Positions 1 through 6,733 of a stretch of DNA of 9,495 nt are shown here, piece after piece. The stretch's first letter is position 1. Every line of letters starts with the position of its first letter. The DNA is from Acidimicrobiia bacterium (GTDB taxonomy: Bacteria; Actinomycetota; Acidimicrobiia; Acidimicrobiales; Ilumatobacteraceae): the NCBI GenBank assembly GCA_013815505.1, contig JACDGA010000043.1, forward strand, positions 1 through 9,495. The letters are read 5' to 3'. The translations under genes and the position numbers were made by a program. Below the pieces are notes generated by a model. The model was not told the origin of the DNA, did no database searches, and saw only the letters and a program-made list of their open reading frames with translations.

Positions 1-32
1 CTCGCGACGTCGACCGCACAGGGAGCATCGCG

Positions 33-1418
33 TCAGCCCGAGGCACCGCCCGTGAAGTTCCACGAGGCGAGGTGCACTGCCGGGGCCCACCACCGTGCCG
101 ACGCCCACGAGTCAGGCTGCGGCTCGACGACCGAGCCGATGCCGAGCACACGCCCCGGCGCGAGCGCCTCCGGGTACGCCTGCGTGAACCGGAAGTTGCG
201 CAGCGGCGAGGTGATCTCACCGTTCTCGATGAGCCACACCCCGTTGCGAGTCAGGCCCGTCACTGCCAGCTGACGGGGATCGAGGACGCGAGTGTAGAAG
301 AGGTCGGTCACGAGGACGCCGCGAGTGACACCGGCGACGAGCGCCAACGTCGACGCCTGTGCGGCCGGGCCCTCGACCTCGTCGTCGTCACCTGCCACGC
401 GATCCGACGGCGACAGCCCGAGCTGCATGCCGAACGCGCCCCACGTCGGCATCGGCGTCCCGTGCCCCGTCGACGTCGCCCCCGCGGCCATCGCCGTGCG
501 CCGATCATGAGGCACTGCGGTCGACACGCCGGCGTCGACGACCGTCAGCCGGCTGCGCGGTGTGCCGTCGGGGTCGTACGCCGAGCCGCTCGCCGGCGCG
601 TCGTCAACGAGCGTCACCGACGGGTCGAGCTGCGCCTCGCCGACCCGCACGAACGACGTGCCGTCGTGCACGGATTTGCCGTTGTAGCCGTAGACGGAGA
701 TGTTGAGCAGCACATCGGCCGTCGCAGCCGGCTCGAACACCACCTCGTAGCGGCCCGGTGGCAGCTCGACGGCATCGACGCCGTGACGTGCCTTCGCCGC
801 TGCGCGAGCGCCGAGCACGCCACCGTCGATGTCGCCGAGACGTCCCGATGCGAGGCGGGCGACGCCGTCGACGCCGTCGAGGCGGGCGACGCCGTCCATC
901 GCCACCTCCGCCGACTGCGTCGTCAGCCGCTGGCCTGCGCTGTTGACGAACGCGCCGGCAGTCGATGTCGTCCTGCAGTAGCCGGCGACCTCCAGTCCCG
1001 CTGCGGCGTCGATGAACGCGCCGACCCGCTGCGCTCGGTCGTCGGGTGTGGCATCCCAGGACGTTCGATCGACTGCAGCGACGTCGCCGGCCTCGCTCGG
1101 CGGGGCGACACCGGGCCAGCCGGGATCGAGCGGCGCAACGGCCACCGACGCCTCCGCGCGCGCAGCGAGATCGTGTGCGCCCTCGTCGTCGAGACGAGTC
1201 GACGTCAGCGTCGCAGTGCGGCCCTCGCGGTGCAGCCGCACGCGTGCGCGCAGCACGTCGTCGGCGACGTTCTGGTGGATGCGGGAGTTGGCGAAACGGG
1301 TCAGCGCGAGTCGGGTCCGCTCGACCGTGATCTCGACATCGGCGCCGCTCGCCTCCCCGGCGGCGAGCTCGAGCAGCCGCTCGGCGAACTCTGTTTCCTC
1401 GCTCACGCCATCCGGCAT
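33..1418 (-). CDS. tldE: TldE/PmbA, non-catalytic subunit of the TldD-TldE metalloprotease
   Basis: This is the partner subunit of the cytoplasmic TldD-TldE protease, which in E. coli finishes microcin B17 maturation and degrades unfolded peptides such as the CcdA antitoxin. At 461 residues it is close to E. coli PmbA (about 450). The N-terminal domain (to about residue 215) leads into a central segment, RYEVVFEPAATADVLLNI (about 223-240), that occupies the place of the zinc helix in TldD but has no HExxxH. The C-terminal end carries the family signature NGVWLIENGEI and GIGSVVEPQ (about 392-434). The start is ATG at 1418; a GTG lies immediately before it at 1421 and is equally possible. A G-rich run at 1429-1434 could serve as ribosome binding site. 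It lies directly downstream of tldD on the same strand, as expected for a heterodimer. An in-frame 27-base tandem duplication sits near residues 176-190. Family assignment is firm; the physiological substrate is unknown. Confidence 0.93.
   Translation of the reverse strand: MPDGVSEETEFAERLLELAAGEASGADVEITVERTRLALTRFANSRIHQNVADDVLRARVRLHREGRTATLTSTRLDDEGAHDLAARAEASVAVAPLDPGWPGVAPPSEAGDVAAVDRTSWDATPDDRAQRVGAFIDAAAGLEVAGYCRTTSTAGAFVNSAGQRLTTQSAEVAMDGVARLDGVDGVARLASGRLGDIDGGVLGARAAAKARHGVDAVELPPGRYEVVFEPAATADVLLNISVYGYNGKSVHDGTSFVRVGEAQLDPSVTLVDDAPASGSAYDPDGTPRSRLTVVDAGVSTAVPHDRRTAMAAGATSTGHGTPMPTWGAFGMQLGLSPSDRVAGDDDEVEGPAAQASTLALVAGVTRGVLVTDLFYTRVLDPRQLAVTGLTRNGVWLIENGEITSPLRNFRFTQAYPEALAPGRVLGIGSVVEPQPDSWASARWWAPAVHLASWNFTGGASG
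851..896. repeat. In-frame 27-base tandem duplication inside tldE
   Basis: A 19-base sequence at 851-869 recurs exactly at 878-896, a period of 27 bases (nine codons). The protein therefore reads DGVARL, DGV, DGVARL in the N-terminal domain (about residues 176-190). Because the period is a multiple of three, gain or loss of a unit by slippage would keep the reading frame. Confidence 0.85.
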
Positions 1419-1430
1419 CACGCCCTGACC

Positions 1431-1472
1431 CCCCGATCACCGCGGGGGCTGCGCCCCCACACCCCATCACCG
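1431..1472. repeat. GC hairpin flanked by a short direct repeat (REP-like)
   Basis: In the tldD-tldE gap, GGGGGC at 1444-1449 pairs perfectly with GCCCCC at 1453-1458 around a 3-base loop. The hairpin is flanked by near-identical direct repeats: CCCCGATCACCG at 1431-1442 and CCCCATCACCG at 1462-1472 (one base missing). There is no U-tract on either strand, so it is not a classical intrinsic terminator. It resembles the short GC palindromes scattered between genes in many high-GC genomes; the flanking repeats could be a target-site duplication. It could also act as an mRNA stabiliser or attenuator between tldD and tldE. Confidence 0.6.
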
Positions 1473-1500
1473 TCCGGCTCCCTAGCAGTCGCTCGTCCGG

Positions 1501-1527
1501 GGAGTGCGAGCATCATGCCCGCACTCC
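1501..1527 (-). promoter_or_regulatory. Hairpin centred on the tldD stop codon
   Basis: GGAGTGCG at 1501-1508 is perfectly complementary to CGCACTCC at 1520-1527. Inside it, GCA (1510-1512) pairs with TGC (1516-1518) across a single A/C mismatch, leaving a 3-base loop (1513-1515) that is exactly the tldD stop codon. There is no U-tract. In the tldD mRNA this would form an 11-bp stem across the end of the gene, about 80 bases before the tldE start. It may protect the transcript or tune expression of the downstream subunit; no function is demonstrated. Confidence 0.55.
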
Positions 1528-2949
1528 GACCCGCACGTTCTGGAACCGCGCCGGCGCTGCGGGGTGGCCGGTGTGGCCGACCTGGCCGGGTTGGCCCTTG
1601 CCGCAGTTGGGCGTCCCCCACGGCACGATCTCGGACGAGAGCATGTCCATCGAGCGCCAGAACTGCGGACCAATGCCTGTGTACGTCGGGTTGCGCACGA
1701 GGCGTCCGAGCTGACCGCCCTTGATCTCGTAACCGACCTCGCAGCCGAACTGGAAGTTCAGGCGCCGGTCGTCGATCGACCACGAGCGGTTTGACTCCAT
1801 GTAAATGCCGTCGTCGGTGGCGGCGATCATCTCCTCCAACGTGTGCGGACCAGGCTCGAACCCGACGTTGGTCATCCGCACCATCGGGAGGCGGGCCCAG
1901 CCGTCGCAGCGGACGCTGCCGCCGTAGTCGAGTCCGGCGACCGCAGCCGAGTCCCTCCCGGCCAGCACGCCGACCCAGCGCCCCTCGCGTACGGCGTCGC
2001 GCGCCGCCGCCGGTGTGCCCTCGTCGTCGAAGCCGAACGATCCGAGGGCGCCAGGGATAGTCGGATCGATCGTGATGTTCATCAGCTCCGAGCCGAACTG
2101 CAGCGAGCCGAGCTGGGCGAGGTCGAGCCACGACGTGCCGGCGAACGCCGCCTCCCAGCCGAGGATGCGGTCGAGCTCGATCGCGTGCCCGACGGACTCG
2201 TGGATCTGCAGTGCCATCTGCTCGCCGCCGACGATCAGCGTCGTCTCACCGGCCGGACACGGCGGTGCACTCAGCAGCGCCCTCGCCTCCTCGGCGACGC
2301 GTGGCGCGTTGGCGAGCAGGTCGAGCTCGTCGACGAGCTCCCAGCCCCGCGAGGCGTACTGACCCCTCGACGCCGGGTACGACCGGCGCTGTGTCTCGCC
2401 GTCGCCGATGGCGGTGGAGGAGATGCCCGCTCCGCACTCGCGGATGTGCTGGTCGACTCGATGCCCTTCGCTCGACACGAGCCACTTGCGCGTGTCCCAC
2501 ACCTGGTAGAGGCCCTCGGCGACGTCGGCGCCCAGCTCGCGCATCGTGGCGGTGGCCGACGTCAGCAGATCGCCCTTGTCCGACAGGGCAACGCCGAGCG
2601 GATCGATCTCGCATGCGCTCGACCACGACCCGACGGCGGGTTCGAGCGCCACCATCTCGCCGGTCGGGCCGGTGACGCGGGCGCTCGCGGCGGCGATCGC
2701 CGCTGCCTGTTGGCCCGCCCGCCGGGCACCGCCGTCCGACGAGTCTGGGGTGGCGAAGAAGCCCCACCCGGACCCGACCAGTGCCCGCACCCCGATGCCC
2801 GAGTCCTCGTCCTGGACGAGATTCTCGATGTCGCCGTCACGCGCCGACATCGATTCATACCGGCGCACCATCACCCGGGCGTCGGCGTAGCGGGCACCTG
2901 CGTCGAGCGCAGCTTGCACCGCTGCGCCGGCTGCGTCGTACTCCGTCAT
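1513..2949 (-). CDS. tldD: TldD, zinc metalloprotease subunit
   Basis: This is the catalytic subunit of the cytoplasmic TldD-TldE protease, in which peptides are threaded into an internal cavity and cut at a zinc site. The 478 residues match the family length (E. coli TldD about 481). The zinc motif HESVGH (HExxxH) is at residues 250-255 in QIHESVGHAIELDRILG. The cysteine of PNCGKGQPGQ (C449) fits the third zinc ligand, which lies near the C-terminus in characterised TldD. Other family landmarks are GSFGFDDEGTPA (303-314), SNRSWSIDDRRLNFQFG (386-402) and the C-terminal NVRVG. The catalytic site therefore looks intact. The start is ATG at 2949, preceded by only a weak Shine-Dalgarno-like GGG. 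tldE follows after about 94 bases. No RiPP precursor or toxin-antitoxin gene lies nearby, so a general peptide-clearing role is the safer inference than a dedicated maturation role. Confidence 0.95.
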   Translation of the reverse strand: MTEYDAAGAAVQAALDAGARYADARVMVRRYESMSARDGDIENLVQDEDSGIGVRALVGSGWGFFATPDSSDGGARRAGQQAAAIAAASARVTGPTGEMVALEPAVGSWSSACEIDPLGVALSDKGDLLTSATATMRELGADVAEGLYQVWDTRKWLVSSEGHRVDQHIRECGAGISSTAIGDGETQRRSYPASRGQYASRGWELVDELDLLANAPRVAEEARALLSAPPCPAGETTLIVGGEQMALQIHESVGHAIELDRILGWEAAFAGTSWLDLAQLGSLQFGSELMNITIDPTIPGALGSFGFDDEGTPAAARDAVREGRWVGVLAGRDSAAVAGLDYGGSVRCDGWARLPMVRMTNVGFEPGPHTLEEMIAATDDGIYMESNRSWSIDDRRLNFQFGCEVGYEIKGGQLGRLVRNPTYTGIGPQFWRSMDMLSSEIVPWGTPNCGKGQPGQVGHTGHPAAPARFQNVRVGVRA

Positions 2950-2958
2950 CGTGACCCG

Positions 2959-2964
2959 ACCCTA
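2959..2964 (-). promoter_or_regulatory. Possible -10 box for tldD
   Basis: On the minus strand the hexamer TAGGGT fits the actinobacterial TAnnnT -10 pattern and ends 9 bases before the tldD ATG, which would give a leader of only about 2-3 bases. No convincing -35 is seen 16-18 bases upstream, and such hexamers occur by chance, so this is a weak call. Confidence 0.22.
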
Positions 2965-2971
2965 GGTGAGG

Positions 2972-2997
2972 GAAGCGCCAGCGACGATGCCCACGCG
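2972..2997. repeat. Dispersed intergenic repeat, copy 1
   Basis: This 26-base segment in the 86-base gap upstream of tldD matches 9370-9395 at 24 of 26 positions, including an identical 16-base core GAAGCGCCAGCGACGA. A more diverged copy follows at 3007-3024 (GGAAGCGC, then AGGCGGACGA). Both sites are non-coding, so the similarity is not shared protein sequence. The function is unknown. Confidence 0.7.
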
Positions 2998-3035
2998 GCG
3001 CGAGGAGGAAGCGCAGGCGGACGACGAGCCCGCCA

Positions 3036-4976
3036 CTAGGACGGGCACGTGTCCGTGGTGACCAGGTTCGGTCCGAGGATGATCGCGACCCGGTCGAAGA
3101 TCGACCGCTCCTCGAGGTCGCGCCAGCGCCGGAACTGCTCGTCGTGCTCGGGCGGCACCGTGACGACATCGAACACACGCCAGTCCGACAGGTACTGAGC
3201 CAGTCCGTTGGCCGGCATCGACGGATCGGCGAGCACATCGAGCAGCGTCGGGCTCGGCTCCCATCCGAAGAACTCGAAGCCGTCGACGTCGACCGCCACC
3301 GACCCGTCGCGCAGGCGATCACCGAACGCCTCGTCCAACGCGGTCAGCTCGGCGGCCTCGGCGGGGGCAAGGCCGTCGACTTCGGCGATCACCTGCTGAC
3401 CGTCCTCGACGAACGTCGCGAGCGGCCCGTCGGCGAGGATCAGGCGAGCTGCTGCGCTGCCGGTCTCGCAGCGCTCGTTACCGAAGCGAGCGAGATTGAC
3501 GTCGCCGGGCGGGAACGTGTACTCGATCCCTCTCCGCTGCAGCTCGATCAGCATCGTGTACGGGAAGTAGTTCGTGCGCGTCTCGCGGCTGCGATCGATA
3601 ACGACGGGACCCTCGATGCCGAGGCGGTCGAGCGACGCCCCGAACCGCTCCATCAGCGGTTCGCCGACGCGACTGCCGGCGTCGGGCTCGTCGGCGGTCT
3701 CGGGCAGGGGGTTGTACGCACGGAGCACGGTCACGGCGACGAGCACGCACACCGCGCCGACGGCGTACGACACGGCCCGAGCCGGAATGCGCCGGCGCAC
3801 CGGCGCGACCGTCACCACTGCGGCGACGGCGGTTGCGGTCATGAACAGGCCGATCGGCCACATCCAGTAGTAGTTGTAGGGGACGAACCCGAACTCGGTG
3901 TCGGGGATGGCAGCGGCGGCGTAGCACCCACTGACGAGCGCCACGATCGACACGATGCCGAGCGCGACGAGGATGCGATGGTGCCGCAACTGGCCAACCG
4001 CCGCTGCGGCCGCCATCACTGCGACCCATGCGGCGACGACGATGATGGCCCGGCCCGTACCGCCGACGACGTCGGGACGGAGGTACTCCTCCATGTGACC
4101 GGGCAACCAGAACGGCGGCGTCAACGTCGAGTCGGCGACGAAGCGCAACCCCTCCGACCATCCGGCAGCTTCGGAGGCGCCGCCGCCCTGGCGCAACACG
4201 GTGGACATGTTGCCGACACCGAATGCCTCGTCCCACAGCGTCTGGCCCCAGCACACGACGGCGACGATGCCTGCGACGACGAGCGGGCGCCCGACCGGGG
4301 GACGGGGGCCCTCGCGCCACCATGTCACCGCAAGGGCGACAGAGCCCGTGAGCACGAGTGCCAGTGTCTGGTACACGTACGAGAAGTGCGTCTGGGCGAT
4401 GAAGCTCGACACCAACACCGTCCAGGACAGCGCCCACCACGCCCCAGTCACCATCGCCGCCGTGAGCCACAAGAGACACCAGAACGGCAACAGCAACGCC
4501 AGCTGCTGGCGCGCCTCGATCAGGTTCCAGCTGCCCATCGCGGCGTAGAGGCAGACCGTGGCGAGCATCGCCCCGACGACACCGATGCGACCGAGCAGCC
4601 GACGGGCGGCGAACCACACGCCGACCACCGCTGCGATGTTGACGAGACCGACGCCCAGCGCCGTGCCCCAGTACGGCCAGATCTTCGTGAACGGCGCAAG
4701 AAGGTCGAGCTGCATCGGCCCGAGGTTGTTGAGCGTCGCTCCGACCGTCCTCGACCCCATCGACCACGCGCCGAGCAGCGGATGGTGGTCGGTGAGCACG
4801 TCGCGTGAGCGCACGGCGAAGTACCCGGCGTCGTACAACGGCATCCAGCCGTTCGTCGCGGCTCGCACCACGGTGACGACGATCGGCGCGATCGCAGCGG
4901 CGAGCGCAACGAGCTCGACGCTGGGGACGGCGCCGACGCGGGCCCCCGTGCCCACAGGCGACGTCGCGTCGCTCAT
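3036..4976 (-). CDS. Multi-membrane GT-C-like glycosyltransferase candidate
   Basis: The 646-residue protein has about ten or eleven hydrophobic segments (roughly 20-40, 105-124, 131-148, 158-176, 178-195, 203-220, 230-246, 308-328, 335-352, 370-392, 402-420) and then a hydrophilic tail of about 225 residues. Just after the first segment it has MPLYDAGYFAVRSRDV (45-60). An acidic residue (here D49) in the first external loop is the usual catalytic position of GT-C enzymes, which transfer sugars from lipid-phosphate donors outside the membrane. The later NNLGPMQLDLLAPF segment also suits that fold. A role in cell-envelope glycosylation is therefore inferred; donor, acceptor and exact family are unknown, and it could be another polytopic envelope protein. 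The C-terminal domain contains two cysteines (C487 in ERCETG and C644 at the end), possibly a disulfide. The start codon overlaps the stop of the preceding small gene as ATGA (4973-4976), pointing to translational coupling. Confidence 0.72.
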   Translation of the reverse strand: MSDATSPVGTGARVGAVPSVELVALAAAIAPIVVTVVRAATNGWMPLYDAGYFAVRSRDVLTDHHPLLGAWSMGSRTVGATLNNLGPMQLDLLAPFTKIWPYWGTALGVGLVNIAAVVGVWFAARRLLGRIGVVGAMLATVCLYAAMGSWNLIEARQQLALLLPFWCLLWLTAAMVTGAWWALSWTVLVSSFIAQTHFSYVYQTLALVLTGSVALAVTWWREGPRPPVGRPLVVAGIVAVVCWGQTLWDEAFGVGNMSTVLRQGGGASEAAGWSEGLRFVADSTLTPPFWLPGHMEEYLRPDVVGGTGRAIIVVAAWVAVMAAAAAVGQLRHHRILVALGIVSIVALVSGCYAAAAIPDTEFGFVPYNYYWMWPIGLFMTATAVAAVVTVAPVRRRIPARAVSYAVGAVCVLVAVTVLRAYNPLPETADEPDAGSRVGEPLMERFGASLDRLGIEGPVVIDRSRETRTNYFPYTMLIELQRRGIEYTFPPGDVNLARFGNERCETGSAAARLILADGPLATFVEDGQQVIAEVDGLAPAEAAELTALDEAFGDRLRDGSVAVDVDGFEFFGWEPSPTLLDVLADPSMPANGLAQYLSDWRVFDVVTVPPEHDEQFRRWRDLEERSIFDRVAIILGPNLVTTDTCPS

Positions 4977-5182
4977 CCGGCGATGAGCGACGCCAGCGCC
5001 CAGATCGCGGCCACCAGCCCGACGCCCGCCATCACGAGGCTGCGAATCAAGGGCGCCCGCTCGAGGTTCGACTCGTCGCTCTGCGTCGCCGGTGGCCGCA
5101 CGATGGCGGCGACGTTGCCGACGACCAGAGCACCCCCGAGCGCAAGCACCAGCCAGGCGAGCAGGTCTTCTCCGAGGAACAT
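4973..5182 (-). CDS. Small two-membrane-segment protein, function unknown
   Basis: This short frame encodes 69 residues: a hydrophobic segment (LLAWLVLALGGALVVGNVAA, about 7-26), a charged linker (RPPATQSDESNLERAP), and a second hydrophobic segment (about 48-68). It begins at ATG 5182, 16 bases after the dnaB stop, and ends with TGA at 4973-4975, overlapping the ATG of the GT-C-like gene by four bases. No strong Shine-Dalgarno sequence precedes the ATG, so it may rely on ribosomes finishing dnaB. The fit between two neighbours, the ATGA overlap and the clear membrane pattern support a real gene. I recognise no family. A small partner or assembly factor of the downstream membrane enzyme is a reasonable but untested idea. 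Confidence 0.68.
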   Translation of the reverse strand: MFLGEDLLAWLVLALGGALVVGNVAAIVRPPATQSDESNLERAPLIRSLVMAGVGLVAAIWALASLIAG

Positions 5183-5198
5183 CGTCGACGGGCCAGCG

Positions 5199-6566
5199 TC
5201 AGATGTCGGCGCGGCGGGCGGCATTGCCGAACCGGGTGCACTGGCCGAGCCAGGTGAGCCGGCACGATCCGATGGGGCCCGAGCGGTGCTTGGCGACGAT
5301 GACCTCGGCAGAGCCGCGGTCGGCAGACTCCTTGTCGTACACCTCGTCACGGTACAAGAACATGACGACGTCGGCGTCCTGCTCGAGCGAGCCGGACTCA
5401 CGCAGATCGGACAGCATCGGTCGTTTGTCGGCACGCTGTTCGAGCCCACGACTGAGCTGGCTGAGCGCCAGGATCGGCACCTCCAGCTCGCGGGCCAGCA
5501 CCTTCAGGCTGCGGCTGATCTCGCTGACCTCGAGCTGGCGGTTCTCCGGCGAACCGCCCGAGCTCATCAGCTGCAGGTAGTCGATGACGATGAGCGCCAG
5601 GCTGCCGTGCAGCGTCTTCAACCGGCGAGCCTTGGCGCGGATCTCCATGACGGTGAGCCGCGGATTGTCGTCGAGGAACAGCGGGACCTCGAGACGGCCG
5701 ATCGCCTGGCCGATCTTCGCCCACTCCGCCTCGGAGAGCCTGCCGGTTGCGATGTGCTTGGAATCGACGCGCGCCTCGCTCGACAGGAGACGCTGTGTCA
5801 GCTCGTCGTGGCCCATCTCGAGCGAGAACACGACAACGGGCTGGTGCAACGCCTGCGCGACGTTGACCGCGATCCCCAAACCGAAGCTGGTCTTGCCCAT
5901 CGCAGGTCTGGCACCGACGATGTTGAGCGTTGACGGTTGGAGGCCCGACAGCAGGTCGTCGAGGTCGGAGAAGCCGCTCGGCGCACCGGTGATGGTCACG
6001 CCGTTGGCGAAGCGCTCCTCGAGGCGGTCCATGCCGCTGATGATGAGCTCGCGCATCGGCCGCAGCGTGTCGGCGGTCTGCTCGTCGCCGATCTCGTAGA
6101 CCTTCTGCTCGGCCTCGTCGACCGCCTTCGCGACGTCGTCGGGATCGCCGTAGGCGAGTTCGGCGATGTCGCCGGACACGCGGATGAGTCGCCGCAGCGT
6201 GGCCGTGTCTCGCACGATCTTGGCGTAGTACCTGGCGCTCGAGATGGCCGGCGTGGCGTTCTGCAGCGCGACGAGCGACTCCATCCCGCCCAAGCTGTCG
6301 AGCAGTCCGGCGCGGCGCAGCGCGTCGGCGACGGTGACCGTGTCGACCGGTTCGCCGCCGCCGTACAGCGACACGATGGCGTCGAAGATGTGCTGGTGGG
6401 CCGGGCGGTAGAACTCGCTCGGCCTCAGCTCGAACTCGGCGACGGCACCGATCGCGTCCTGCGAGAGGAGCATCGCCCCGAGCACCGACGACTCCGCATC
6501 GAGGTTGTGTGGGGGGACGCGCCCCTCGCCGCGTCGGCGTGTCGGTTCGTCGGTGGAGGTTGCCAT
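5199..6566 (-). CDS. dnaB: Replicative DNA helicase DnaB
   Basis: DnaB is the hexameric 5'-3' helicase that unwinds the replication fork. The protein has 455 residues from ATG 6566, the usual length. The N-terminal primase-interacting domain starts at VPPHNLDAESSVLGAMLLS. A linker leads to the RecA-like motor: Walker A GARPAMGKTS (about 218-227), SLEMG, Walker B LIVIDYLQLM (about 325-334), the DNA-binding loop region LSQLSRGLEQRADKRP, DLRESGSLEQDADVV, and KHRSGPIG near the C-terminus, where the arginine-finger region lies. The motor is continuous, so there is no intein such as interrupts DnaB in some mycobacteria. An in-frame TTG at 6581 would add five residues; ATG is preferred because it sits nearer the conserved domain, although neither has a strong ribosome binding site. 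Genes that often neighbour dnaB in bacteria (rplI, rpsR, ssb) are absent upstream; a divergent oxidoreductase is there instead. Confidence 0.97.
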   Translation of the reverse strand: MATSTDEPTRRRGEGRVPPHNLDAESSVLGAMLLSQDAIGAVAEFELRPSEFYRPAHQHIFDAIVSLYGGGEPVDTVTVADALRRAGLLDSLGGMESLVALQNATPAISSARYYAKIVRDTATLRRLIRVSGDIAELAYGDPDDVAKAVDEAEQKVYEIGDEQTADTLRPMRELIISGMDRLEERFANGVTITGAPSGFSDLDDLLSGLQPSTLNIVGARPAMGKTSFGLGIAVNVAQALHQPVVVFSLEMGHDELTQRLLSSEARVDSKHIATGRLSEAEWAKIGQAIGRLEVPLFLDDNPRLTVMEIRAKARRLKTLHGSLALIVIDYLQLMSSGGSPENRQLEVSEISRSLKVLARELEVPILALSQLSRGLEQRADKRPMLSDLRESGSLEQDADVVMFLYRDEVYDKESADRGSAEVIVAKHRSGPIGSCRLTWLGQCTRFGNAARRADI

Positions 6567-6609
6567 GAGGGGTCTCGTCAACTCTGGCGGTGAACGGCTG
6601 TGAATCGCT

Positions 6610-6671
6610 AGGGGACAACCAGAAGACTTGTTCGACTGGCCTGTGGATTGGCGGATGCAGGTTGTGGAGAA
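6610..6671. promoter_or_regulatory. Cluster of DnaA-box-like 9-mers upstream of dnaB
   Basis: Three 9-mers in the same orientation resemble the DnaA box (TTATCCACA, or TTGTCCACA in GC-rich genomes) read on the minus strand: TTGTCCCCT (6610-6618, 7 of 9), CAATCCACA (6642-6650, 7 of 9) and TTCTCCACA (6663-6671, 8 of 9). Their offsets of 32 and 21 bases are close to three and two helical turns, so they would face the same side of the DNA. They lie 44-105 bases upstream of the dnaB ATG, in the divergent gap. DnaA control of dnaB, or titration of DnaA, is an inference; this is not an origin, because dnaA and dnaN are absent. Confidence 0.45.
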
Positions 6672-6721
6672 CGTCGTGGTGCCTGTGTACGTAGCGGAGC
6701 AGATGGCTGTGACACGTGCCG

Positions 6722-6727
6722 TACGCT
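6722..6727 (+). promoter_or_regulatory. -10 box of a probable leaderless promoter for the FAD oxidoreductase
   Basis: TACGCT fits the actinobacterial TAnnnT -10 consensus and ends exactly 6 bases before the ATG at 6734. Transcription starting 6-7 bases after the -10 would begin at the start codon itself, giving a leaderless mRNA, which is common in Actinobacteria. The absence of a properly spaced Shine-Dalgarno sequence agrees. No good -35 is seen. Confidence 0.5.
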
Positions 6728-6733
6728 GGGACG

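Noticed and set aside
72..1724. A long open frame (about 550 codons) on the plus strand opposite tldE and the end of tldD
   Set aside because: It is rich in Arg/Ala/His with no domain pattern, and it lies opposite a gene with clear family motifs. Long antisense frames are expected at this GC content.
1843..3039. A plus-strand open frame (about 398 codons) opposite tldD
   Set aside because: tldD is unambiguous on the minus strand (HESVGH and C-terminal landmarks); this is a shadow frame.
3144..4808. A long open frame (about 554 codons) on the plus strand opposite the GT-C-like gene
   Set aside because: The composition is Arg/His/Asp-rich low complexity, the mirror of a hydrophobic membrane protein; it has no recognisable motif or start signal.
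5199..6566. Intein in DnaB
   Set aside because: Walker A, Walker B and the KHRSGPIG region follow at normal spacing, and total length is about 455 residues, leaving no room for an intein.
6610..6671. Chromosomal replication origin
   Set aside because: Only three imperfect DnaA boxes, no AT-rich unwinding region, and no dnaA, dnaN or parAB nearby.
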